Below, one piece after another: positions 35,763 to 46,200 of a stretch of DNA of 64,000 nucleotides; the first letter of the stretch is position 1; the number at the start of each line of letters is the position of its first letter. This DNA comes from CAXBBB01 sp963841855 (GTDB taxonomy: Bacteria > Bacteroidota > Rhodothermia > Rhodothermales > BA12): positions 727,168-791,167 of the forward strand of contig CAWJEJ010000004.1 in assembly GCA_963841855.1 (NCBI GenBank), given 5' to 3'. Both the position numbers and the translations under genes were made by a program. A model generated the notes under the pieces. That model was not told the DNA's origin. It was given only the letters and a program-made list of their open reading frames with translations, and did not search any database.

Positions 35763-36677
35763 TTATTTATTAACTCCAACAACCAACCGATCATTCTGTC
35801 GAAAGTCTTTGACTATAGATACCTCCCAAAAACCCTTTTCCTCCATCATCATTTTTGTTTCTTGCCCAAACCGCTGGTTAATTTCAAAAAAAAGCTGCCC
35901 TCCTTTTTTTAATTGATTTTTTGCCATTTCTGTAATTCTTTCATAAAAAATCAAGGCCTTTTCGTCAGCGATAAACAATGCTAGATGAGGGTCATAATCG
36001 AGCACATTTTTATCCATCTGTACTTTCTCACTTTCCAACACATATGGAGGATTGGAAACGATGATGTCAAAACTTGAAATTTGAAATTTAGAATTTATAA
36101 TTTCCGACTTCTTGGTTCTTGGTTCTTGGCTCATGGCTCTAAAGCCTTCTTCCAACACATCTAGTTTCACAAAATCAACAGCGACCTTGTTCAGCTGCGC
36201 ATTTTCCTTGGCAATTTCTAAAGCTTTTTCACTAACATCTACCGCTATCACTTCTGCTTCTAAAAATTTAGCTAAGGCAATGGCAATGCAACCCGAACCT
36301 GTACAATAATCAATAACTCTTACGTTTTTTTGTCCTTTGTATTTTTGAATGATGTGATCGACAATCTCCTCTGTTTCTGGCCGTGGGATTAGCACTTCTG
36401 GAGTCACCTTGATACGAACCCCATAAAACTCACATTCACCGATGATATGTTGAATTGGTTCATGAGCTAACAATCGGTCAATCATGTTTTGTAGCCGTTT
36501 TGCATCAAACGCACTCAACTCTTTTCCCAATACATAATCTGTTTTTGAAATCCCGTAGAGATGATTTGCAAGCAAAAAACTTAAGTTTTCAGCTTCTACT
36601 GACTCATATATAGTCCCTAATTTTTCTTTTAAGAAAGAAATGAGGTCTTTTACAGTATTAATCGCAGGTATAGTCAC
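35763..36677 (-). CDS. prmC: Release-factor glutamine methyltransferase with an inserted repeat
   Basis: A 304-residue PrmC: an N-terminal helical domain, HIIGECEFYGVRIKVTPEVL, PRPETEEIV, the SAM loop VIDYCTGSGCIAIALAK near residue 120, and the catalytic FDIIVSNPPYV near 205. It methylates the Gln of the GGQ motif in release factors. Between KLDVLEEGF and SSFDIIV lies an additional stretch of about 20 residues (SQEPRTKKSEIINSKFQI) encoded by short direct DNA repeats. The start is GTG, with a promoter-like TAACTTTG only 5 bp before it, so the message may be nearly leaderless. The divergent ribD begins 16 bp away. Confidence 0.9.
   Translation of the reverse strand: MTIPAINTVKDLISFLKEKLGTIYESVEAENLSFLLANHLYGISKTDYVLGKELSAFDAKRLQNMIDRLLAHEPIQHIIGECEFYGVRIKVTPEVLIPRPETEEIVDHIIQKYKGQKNVRVIDYCTGSGCIAIALAKFLEAEVIAVDVSEKALEIAKENAQLNKVAVDFVKLDVLEEGFRAMSQEPRTKKSEIINSKFQISSFDIIVSNPPYVLESEKVQMDKNVLDYDPHLALFIADEKALIFYERITEMAKNQLKKGGQLFFEINQRFGQETKMMMEEKGFWEVSIVKDFRQNDRLVVGVNK
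36073..36134. repeat. In-frame simple repeat inside prmC
   Basis: Plus strand shows CTTGAAATTTGAAATTTAG and three tandem CTTGGTT-type units (CTTGGTTCTTGGTTCTTGG). It encodes the additional PrmC linker without breaking the frame. Sequences of this style are common as spacers in related genomes. Confidence 0.6.
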
Positions 36678-36693
36678 AACCCAAAGTTACACA

Positions 36694-37738
36694 ATGATAC
36701 AGAATGATTCTTACTACATGCAACAAGCTTTAGAGCTTGCTAAAAAAGGCACGGGAAAAGTTACGCCCAAATCCAATGGTTGGTTGTGTGATTGTACATG
36801 ATAGGGTAATCATTGGAGAAGGTTATCACGAAAAATATGGTGGACTACATGCGGAAGTCAATGCGGTAAACGCTGTAGAAAACAAAGAATTAATTAAAAA
36901 TTCGACTGTTTATGTGACATTAGAACCTTGTGCTCATTTTGGAAAAACCCCTCCCTGTGCTGATTTATTAGCTTCATTAAAACCAACACGTGTGGTTATT
37001 TGCAATGATGACCCCAATCCATTGGTAGCTGGAAAAGGAATTCAAAAATTGCACGATGCTGGAATAGAAGTAGAAACTGGAGTTTTAGAAAAAAAAGGTA
37101 GAGAACTCAATAAACGTTTTTTTACTTTTCAGGAGAAAAAAAGACCATACATCATCCTTAAGTGGGCACAAACGGCTGATGGTTTTATTGCTACGAGAAA
37201 ACTACGATTCCAAATGGATTAGCAATGAAGCCTCTCGCAAACTCGTGCATCAATGGCGAGCGGAAGAAGCAGGAATAATGGTAGGCACCAACACGGCTTT
37301 GCACGATAACCCACAATTAAATGTGCGTCATGTGGAAGGGAATAACCCGACTCGGATAGTGATTGATAAAACGCTGCGTATACCTAATGATTTTTATTTA
37401 GTTGACCAATCACAACCGACCATTATTTACAATGAATTGAAAACTCTTCGTGGATAACAATAATCAATTCGTTCAACTCGATTTTTCTAAAGACATTGTC
37501 CCTCAAGTATTGAGTGATTTATTTGACAAAAAAATCACTTCCGTAATTATTGAAGGGGGAAAACAACTCTTGGATAGTTTTATTTCTATTAACGTGTGGG
37601 ATGAGGCGCGGGTGTTTATAGCCGATACAGTGTTACTTTAAAAGTGGTATTGAAGCTCCCGTAGTGCACAGAAACTTGGTATCGAGGCAAACGATAGAAA
37701 ATGATAATTTGTTGGTTTACAACAATCCACTCGGCTAG
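36694..37738 (+). CDS. ribD: Riboflavin biosynthesis deaminase/reductase, several frameshifts
   Basis: Reading through breaks near 36,755, 37,195, 37,455 and 37,640 gives one protein of about 345 residues. The deaminase half has PNPMVGCVIVHD, HAEVNAV (zinc His and catalytic Glu) and LEPCAHFGKTPPCAD (zinc cysteines). The reductase half has KWAQTADGFIATR, WISNEASRKLVHQWRAEE, GTNTALHDNPQLNVR, IIEGGKQLLDSFI and ends APVVHRN... with TAG at 37,738. RibD deaminates and reduces the pyrimidine intermediate in riboflavin synthesis. The first break disappears when one base is removed (KVRPNPMVGC), as expected for sequence error. Confidence 0.85.
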
Positions 37739-38048
37739 AAAGTACGGGGTAGTTGGGTTTCTTATCGCTCTGTCACTCCATCGAGCACTCTGACGCTTAT
37801 ACCACTACCAATAATCTAACACTTTCAATATCGCTTCTTGATTTTCTAGCAACTTACCATCAAATGACAACTTAAATACTTGGTGTTTCTTGCCTTATGC
37901 TCTTTCCATTAAAAGTGAGAAACCATTATTTGGATAATGGACAAAATCAACGTGTAAAGAAGTTGGTTTTGCTTGTCCTTTTGTTGAAAACTTGCGTTCG
38001 ATTATATAAAGAGCTGATTTATAAGCGCGGGAAGGGTTTTCGTTAAAA
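37739..38048. other. Spacer with an unidentified C-terminal gene remnant (minus strand, 37,805-38,043)
   Basis: The minus strand from about 38,043 reads NPSRAYKSALYIIERKFST, KGQAKPTSLHVDFVHYPN, NGFSLLMERA, one in-frame stop, then GKKHQVFKLSFDGKLLENQE and AILKVLDYW before TAG at 37,805. I do not recognise the family. It has no visible N-terminus because the repeat block at 38,049 replaces it. Probably a decayed gene. Confidence 0.4.
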
Positions 38049-38325
38049 GTACCCACCCCTTGCCCCTCCAAGGAGGGGAATAGTTTTCTATAGTTATTTC
38101 GTTTGGGGTGATGATTGGGTGTCTCTATTTGAAAACTAAATCACCATCCTTTTTTCCATTCTCCTGTCCACAGACAGTGCCCTCTTGGGAGGGGAATAAT
38201 TTCTATAGTTATTTCGTTTAAGTAGCGATTTGTATTTGAAAGCTAAATCACCATCTTTTTCCCACTCTCCAGTTCGGAGACACTCCCCCTCTTGGGAGGG
38301 GTTAGGGGTGGGTTCTTAAGGAGAA
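38049..38325. repeat. Tandem repeat block flanked by CCCCTCC palindromes
   Basis: Two direct copies of about 110 bp: each has GGAGGGGAATA, then TCTATAGTTATTTCGTTT, a variable part, and TATTTGAAARCTAAATCACC (38,066-38,170 and 38,182-38,275). Outer arms ACCCACCCCTTGCCCCTCC and the complementary GGGTTAGGGGTGGGT bound the block. The remaining bases to 38,452 hold nothing I can name. Confidence 0.6.
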
Positions 38326-38452
38326 TAGCATTATAGCACTGAATTTAAAGTACCTACCCTCCTTAGAGACCCTACATCAAAAAAATATCTTATTCTTTTA
38401 TTACCTTTACCTCTTAAACTGAATACACTAACTGTATCCTTAGTCAACCGCT

Positions 38453-41400
38453 ATGAAAAAGTTTCTCTTACTGCCCGCTATATTTTTAACACTATCGTTT
38501 TCAATTGCTCAAAATACGATACCCGTAACTTTAACTACCGATAAAAACCCAAGTATCAGGGGAGAGTTAAGGTATGCCATTGAAACATCAACTGCTGGAG
38601 ACATCATCAGTATTGAAGTTAGCAAAATCTCATTAAATAAAAATCAAGGAGAGATTCTAATTAAGCATGATTTACACATTACAACCTCATCAAAAGTAGA
38701 CTCTGCAACGATTGCGGGACCTGGCACTTCACGCATTTTCAACTTCAATGAACCTGACGAACAGTTTCCCGAACCAGTAGTCACTGACCCCACTATAAAC
38801 AAAAAAATATACGGATCACTACTAGAGCGCTTGATTTTAACTAATGGTGTATCTGCTGACCCTCAATTAGGCGGGGATGGCGGAGTTGTTTTTTTAAACA
38901 ACAGAAGTGCTACCTTTAGAAACGTTGCTTTTAGAGCCAATAGATCTGATGGTGACGGTGGTGCTATATATGCCACCAATGGCGAATTAACTTTTGAATA
39001 CTGTAAGTTTGAAACGAACACCTCCCCAAATGAAGGGAAAGGTGGCGCACTAGCCTACATCTGCGATAATCCCCCGTTATTTCCATCTCCTTATCTTGAA
39101 ATTAATTATTGTTCGTTTACAAACAACGAGTGTAAATATGGTGCTGGTGGCGCAGTTTACTTAGAGAATTATAGCAATGAGAAAAATTTTAAGTTTGATA
39201 TAAAAAACTCAACATTTTCTAGTAACACTGCCTTACAAGGTGGTGCTATTACCATGTTTAACCAAAATAAAGCAACTGAAGGCACCATTTACCAAAGTAC
39301 TTTCTCCAATAATAGCTCACAAGCTAATGGAGGGGCTATTTATGTTATGCAAAGTGGTACTTTGATCTATTTCTCATTCTACCATTACTAAAAACAAAAC
39401 TACTGAGGCTGGAAATGGCGGAGGTATTGCAAACGAAGGAGGACAAGTAATACTTTCTCATTCTATTGTATCAGGAAACTCCATAAGTCCCTCCTCTGAT
39501 ATCCCCGCTTCTAAGGACCTATTTAAAGAAGAAGCTGACTTTGTGTCAAATGGGTACAACCTTTTGGGGGAAAGAAGCAGTGAATTTCTCAGCGCAACAG
39601 ACACCACAACTATTTTTAAAGACGACCCTTTGTTAGGTGATTTATCTAACAACCGAGGGACAACACTTACACACATGCCGTTGGAGGGAAGTCCTGCAAT
39701 TGATAATGGAAAAAACCCAGAAAACAAGGAACAATACGACCAAAGGGGCGCTCCTTTTTCCCGGGTATCTTCCAAGGTAAAATCGATATTGGAGCCGTTG
39801 AAACAAGTAGCGCAGCATGTCCTAAATCTATCGCTTTTGATGCGGGCCCTAACTTACGAATATGTGCTGACTCTGTGATTTTTAAACCTACGAACTCCCC
39901 TCTGCCAGTTGGATGACTACGTGGTCAATGAATTCATCAAACAACATCCATTACACCCCTGAGTGAATTCAAAATACAAGTCGGTTCATCACTTAACCCT
40001 ATCCATGAAAATTTTCAGACTACCAACTCACCGTTTAGTTAACTGTAGATTCTGCCTCTTGTCGTTTTAGTGATAGTTTTGTAATTCAAACTTGATTATG
40101 ACAATCAAATATCACTAGAGTTGTATGACATACCTTCATTTTGCAGGGACACATCGGAATCCCTTTACCCCCTCGTCTCCATTCGATAGTCTTCGTTGGA
40201 GTATCATTCGTGGCATCGCTACAATTGTAAATCCGACTACGCAATATGAAGCGAGAATTACTGGCATGTCACCAGATACATAGGCTACTTTACGGTTAAC
40301 CTTTTATAACGGTGCTTGTCCAGTAAAAAGTGATACCACTGTTATTTCCTATATTAAACGTATTACTCCTTCTGTTACCATTAAAGACATTTCAGTCTCT
40401 TCCTGCGACAGGGTCAACAGTGACTTTAACTGCCATACACAATATCCCACCTTCCATTTATCCTGGTCTTACTTGGAGTAATGAAAATGACCCTAACTGG
40501 TATAGATATTCCGACACAGTATCAATAGATGATTATACTAAGTGATGAAATCACTGTTAATTTATCAACTGGAAGTAGTAATTGTGTTAGTCCAACTAGT
40601 GCCACTTCAACAATCACTGTTACTCAAGTTCGTCAAGCGGATGCTGGCTATTTCAATGAACCGGAAACCAACATCTGCCAAGGAGACTCCGCTATTTTTA
40701 ATGTGTCAAAATCCATTGGTGATTACCATAAGTGGTACAGTAGCATTGACGGTGGCAAAACACTAACACCTTTTACTAGTGGTGTTTTTAACAACACCAT
40801 CATCAGAAAACCAACGCCAATCAACAAGGCTATTGATGAAATAACCTACTACCACGAAACGGGTAATGCATGTGATACGGCAAGCACAGAGATCACTTTC
40901 TCTTTAGATCAAAAAGCAGTTGCGGGAACATTAACTTCTACTGACAAGGTAGTGTGCGAAGGTGCTTCCGCTAATTTAAAACTGACTAATTCAACGGCTG
41001 ATTATTATCAGTGGCAATATCTGAATGGCTCGGTTTGGTCTGTGAACCAATCCCTGACGTCACCCAACGTTAACATCATAATCACTGACACCATAACGTA
41101 CCGAGCACTGTGCTTACCCTAACGTTAATAGTGCTTGTAAAACACCTAGTATATCTAACACGGTGACTATTAACGTAAGTCCTAGTGCTAAAAAAGGAAT
41201 ATGGAGTAATACATTTTTGACTAGTTGTTCTCAGGAATCTCTCCGTTTACAAATTAATGAAGGTGTTGGCACTGCTAATTGGCAAGAAAGTTCAGACGGA
41301 ATTAATTATTACCCTTTTACTGGTACCTCATTTTCTGATGGAACTGCTAATGTAAGTTATGCTAACCCATATACCTTCAATGATCAACGCTTTTTACGGG

Positions 41401-43002
41401 TTCAATATACTTCTGCTTGCGACACCGTTTATTCGGATGTAGCACAACTAACGATACGACCTGAAACAAAAGCAGGCGAACTGTCTAGCGTGTACACTTG
41501 TGCTGGCGATTCTGCTACGCTTTTTATAGATAACTATACGGGTGATTATCTTTATTGGCAAAAATTAGTTTCAAACGAGTGGGAACAAGTTCAGGCACAG
41601 ACTAACTCAGGATTAAAAGTACCTGTTACTGGCGCTGTTTCCTACCGAGTGGTAGTAGAATCAATGCTATGTGGAAGTGATATTTCAAACGTATTAAATA
41701 TAGCATCTAATAAACCTACGCTTACTGCTGTTAATGATGCGGTTATATATGAACCAGCTAAACGCAAGAGTACATTGTCGCCAATATATCCTTTAATAAA
41801 CGATGTGTTAGTGGGTAATTATGAGCTCAAAATTATACGTGTAACCCCGTCCTCTGGAAAAGCGATTAATTGATGGATATCTTATTTTTAAACCTGATTT
41901 AACGTATTCAGGAGTCTATACTATTCTATACGAACTAACTAACGACTGTGGGTCAACAAGTGAAGCCACTATTACGATTACGCCTGTGGTGTACCCTGTT
42001 GTAAATGCTGGTACAGACCAAACAATTACTACTCCTTTCGTTCACTTAAACGCGTCACCAACGACTGGCTACAATTCTTACTGGACCGCTGTTCAATCAA
42101 GTATCGAATTTTCTAACGCAAGCAACCCTACCTCAACAGCTACAGGATTTTCTATTCCCAACCAACCCTATCAGTTGATTTGGAACATGCCAATATCTGA
42201 TGATGAAACACGAAGAGACACGGTAACAATTACCTACATTCCGCCATCTGACTCTGGTTTTATAGTGGCTGAGCCTTATCTTATAACCCAAGGATTTACC
42301 GTTATCAAACTCGACTCTGTCGCAGGTTCGAAAGTAACTAGCATCCGAATTGTAACACCGTTTGCGCGGTTGGAAAGCAGAGTGGTTAACATAAACAATC
42401 AAGCACTTACCATCACCATAGACTTAACTAAAAGTGATATTAGCTTAAGCACTGGTTTACTTGATTCATTAGAGTATGAAATTTGCAACCAATTTGGCTG
42501 CGATCGTGATTACATAAAAGTATTAAGAGAAGGTACGCTTGTTCCTAGTTCCAGCAAAAAAATAACGACAAATGGGGTGTACAACTTCCTGAGTCCTAAT
42601 GATGATGGGCTTAACAACCATTTCTTTTTTGACATTGCAGTAACCACCGACAACTCTTCTACTATTATTTATGACATTGTAACCGATAATGAATCTTCTG
42701 GAGACTTGCTTCGAAATGGTGAGGTTTACACGGATGTCTTCAATGATTTAATTAAAAACATTGAAGTGCTGATATTTAACAGATGGGGTGACCCAATTAT
42801 TTCTTACAGTGATTACTTTGGTGGCCAAGCCTATGTTGCTGGCGAGTTGACAAATGAGGTCGTTAGTGAGGAGTATGTGTGGAAAGGCAAAGACATAAAC
42901 GGTGAAATAGTAAGTCATGGGACGTATTATTACTATGTGAAAATTTATACAAAAGAAGGGGAAGACTTTAGCACAAATGGATTTATTGAAGTTAGAAATT
43001 GA
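38453..43002 (+). pseudogene. Large surface protein: beta-helix N-terminus, gliding-type (T9SS type B) C-terminus; many frameshifts
   Basis: Signal peptide MKKFLLLPAIFLTLSFSIAQ. The N-terminal 430 residues form a right-handed beta-helix of the choice-of-anchor type (GGDGGVVFLNNRSATFRNVA, DGDGGAIYATNGELTFEYC, GGAVYLENYSN). The middle (39,900-42,000) is broken and shows immunoglobulin-like repeats such as TICQGDSAIFNVS...YHKWYSSIDGG and VCEGASANLKLTNSTADYY. The C-terminus is a gliding-motility-associated domain: YNFLSPNDDGLNNHFFF, IEVLIFNRWGDPIISY, WKGKDINGEIVSHGTYYYYV. Intact length would be about 1510 residues. At least eight frame changes. Paralogous in its C-terminal 350 residues to the gene at 43,271. 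Confidence 0.72.
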
Positions 43003-43037
43003 TTTTGGCTGACTTATCACATTGCTTTATTTAATTA

Positions 43038-43175
43038 AAAAAGAGGCTGTCTCAAAAGCTTCCGACAACGTAACCTTGAGGAATCGAAAGGTCTCATACT
43101 TTAATAGAGAGATTTTTCGATTCCTCAACATGACTATTTTTTAGGCTATCTATACTTTTGAGACAGCCTCTTTTT
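43038..43175. repeat. MITE-like palindromic element with 21-bp perfect inverted ends
   Basis: AAAAAGAGGCTGTCTCAAAA(G) at 43,038-43,058 is the exact reverse complement of 43,155-43,175. Inside sits a second perfect 14-bp inverted repeat, TTGAGGAATCGAAA (43,076) and TTTCGATTCCTCAA (43,115). No coding capacity. It may also stop transcription between the two adhesin genes. Confidence 0.75.
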
Positions 43176-43270
43176 AGTATTCCGCCCTTTTCTTTGAGAA
43201 AAGAAATATACACCCTTTCTTTACAAAATAATTTGAGTTGAACTTTTTCAACTTTCAAACTAGCTAAACT

Positions 43271-46200
43271 ATGACTATCCGCATACTCTCTATTGTCTTT
43301 CTGAGCCTTTTAGTTAATTATGTTAATGGACAACTTACCAGTTGCACCGTCACAGATGTGATAAACGAACACAATGAAAACTTAATTATTGACCCTGATT
43401 TTAACGCGGGTTCTTTTAATAGCTTCAACTATGATTCCTCAGCCTATCAACAATGGGATGAGGTTGCATTTACCAACCCAGGAGACTTAACAATTACCGA
43501 TAATGCTAATAAATTAAACGCAGCTTTTTCTCCTTGGAAAGGTTATAACGACAATGGGAATTTTTTAGCAATTGACGGGTCAGTTTCTATCCCAGGCATG
43601 TTCTGGGAACAAAAAATAGCAATGGAAACTAACCATTGGTATTTTTTTGAGGTGTATGTAATGACTGTCAATAATGTTTCAGGTGACCTATCAGGCTTAG
43701 CTAACTTTCAGTTTAAAATTAATGATACGATTGACTTCCCGAGAACATTTACAACACCCGCAACGGTTGGAGAATGGCAACTATTTGCAGATTCCATTTA
43801 TTACACCGGGGCAACAGGTGATGTTTTTTTCCAAATTTGGAATACCGTAGGTGGGGATTTTGTGAATGGAAATGATTTTGCGATTGACCACTTACGGTTA
43901 AGAAAAAGGTGTAATCAAGCCGTGAATAACACACCCACACCAGTACTTCCTGCTGAAGTATCTTTATGCAGTAGTGCTAGCAGTGTCTCTATTCAGGATT
44001 TTAACTTAACCTGTTCAGACCCAACTCTTGAATTTTTATGGTCAAATGGATCAACAAGTTGCTCTACAACGGTGTCTGCAGAGCAACCCTTAGCGTTATG
44101 TATTCAGAAAGACGGTGGATGTATAAACTCCGCATTAATGCAAGTAATTATCGACACGACAGCACCAATCATCAACCCTTCGCTTGATACCTCTGCCTGC
44201 AACAGTTATACTTTACCGACTATTTCAGGCACCAAGCTTTCAGGAAATGAAGCTTATTATACTGCAAGTAATGGATTAGGCATCAAATTTAATGCAGGCG
44301 ATACTATTTCTACTTCAACCACACTTTTCATCTTCGATAGTACAATCACCACACCTAGTTGTAAGAGTGAGGAATCATTGGTAATCGATGTTTATGACAC
44401 GCCAGTTTTCGCTACCCTCACAGTGAACCCTTCAACTTGTGGCGCTAAGGATGGTGCAATTTCTCTAAGTGGACTTACTGCTGGTAATTATAGCTGGTCA
44501 TTTACTACTAATTTAAATGAAACTATAACAGGAACTAGTCTGATCACTGGGCAACTGCTTTTGAGTGACTCGTTAATTGCAGGAACTTACACTAACATTT
44601 CTGTCACCTCTGACCAAGGATGTATTTACAGTGTTAGTTCGGATACTTTAATTGACCCTGCAGCACCTTTGGTTGATGCTATTTCTGATACAGTTGTTTG
44701 TAATACATTCATCTTTCCCGCCATTACGGGAACTAACTTAACTGGAAATCAAGCTTTTTACTCTGCTACAAATGGATTAGGAGCGAGCTTCAACACCGCT
44801 GATACCTTAACTACCAGCGGCACTTATTTCATCTTTGATAGCACGACCGCTACTCCGAGTTGTAAAAGTGAGGAATCATTTGTGGTAACTATTAACCAGA
44901 CCCCAAATGTTAATGATATCACCGATGTCGTGAGTTGTGATAGTTATACTTTACTAACTATCACAGGTACTAACTTAACAGGAAATCAAGCTTTCTATTC
45001 TGCTTCAAATGGATTGGGAACGAGGTTTGACACCGCAGACACCTTAACCACAGGCGGTACTTATTTCATCTTCGATAGTACTTCATCTATTCCAAGTTGT
45101 TCGGATGAGGTCTCTTTTGTAGTCACTATTACACCCACTCCTACGGTCAACGATATCGCTGATGTGGTGATGTGTGATGTTATCAACTATACACTCCCTA
45201 CTATCACCGGAACAAACCTTTCAGGTAATGAAGCTTATTATTCTGCAAATAATGGATTAGGCATCAAATTTAATGCAGGGGATACTATTTCTACTTCAAC
45301 CACACTTTTCATCTTCGATAGTACAACCACCACACCTAGCTGTAAAAGTGAGGAATCATTGGTAATCGATATCTATGACACGCCTGTTTTCACTGCTGTT
45401 ACCACAAACCCTTCAACATGTGGCGCTAAGGACGGTGCAATTTCTCTAAGTGGACTTACTGCTGGTAATTATAGCTGGTCATTTACTACTAATTTAAATG
45501 AAACTATAACAGGAACTAGTCTGATCACTGGGCAACTTCTTTTGAGTGATTCGTTAACTGCTGGAACTTATACCAACATCTCCGTTACTTCAGAACAAGG
45601 ATGTATTTATAGTGTTAGTTCAGTTACTTTAACTGACCCTTCAGCTCCTTTAATTGATGAAATTCTTGATGTGGTTACTTGTGACAACTTTACCTTACCA
45701 ACGATCACTGGAACTAACTTAACTGGAAACCAAGCCTTCTATTCTGCTGCTAATGGGTTGGGAACCATGTTCACTACTGGTGATATTTTAACTACGAGTG
45801 GTACTTACTTCATCTTCGATAGCACGACCGCTAATCCGAGTTGTAAAAGTGAGCAATCTTTTGTGGTTGAAATTAATAACTTAGCCATCAACTTAGTGAA
45901 TGATTCTGTAACCTTAATTGCTGGCAAAGTGGTTAATATTGACGTCCTAAAAAATGATAATATACTAGGTACTATATCCTCTCTTTCTATTGTTAGCGAA
46001 TCACCTAATTATACCGCAGCAACAATTCTTGATTCTGCAATTAATTATGTATCCAAAAATGGAGAAAAAGGCATCGTGAACGTGCAATACAGTGTATCCA
46101 ATGAATGTGGAAGCGATACAGCGGTTATTTCCATAAACATTAAAAATACCCCGCCCTCAGCTAGCGATACAACAATCACTTTAGCTAATCAAACTTCCTT

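Noticed and set aside
38049..38325. CRISPR-like or origin repeats
   Set aside because: Only two imperfect copies of about 110 bp with palindromic ends; no DnaA-box cluster, no dnaA or gyrase gene nearby.
44173..45900. CRISPR array
   Set aside because: The repeats are long, in frame, and encode adhesin modules; there are no short regular repeats with unique spacers, and no cas genes.
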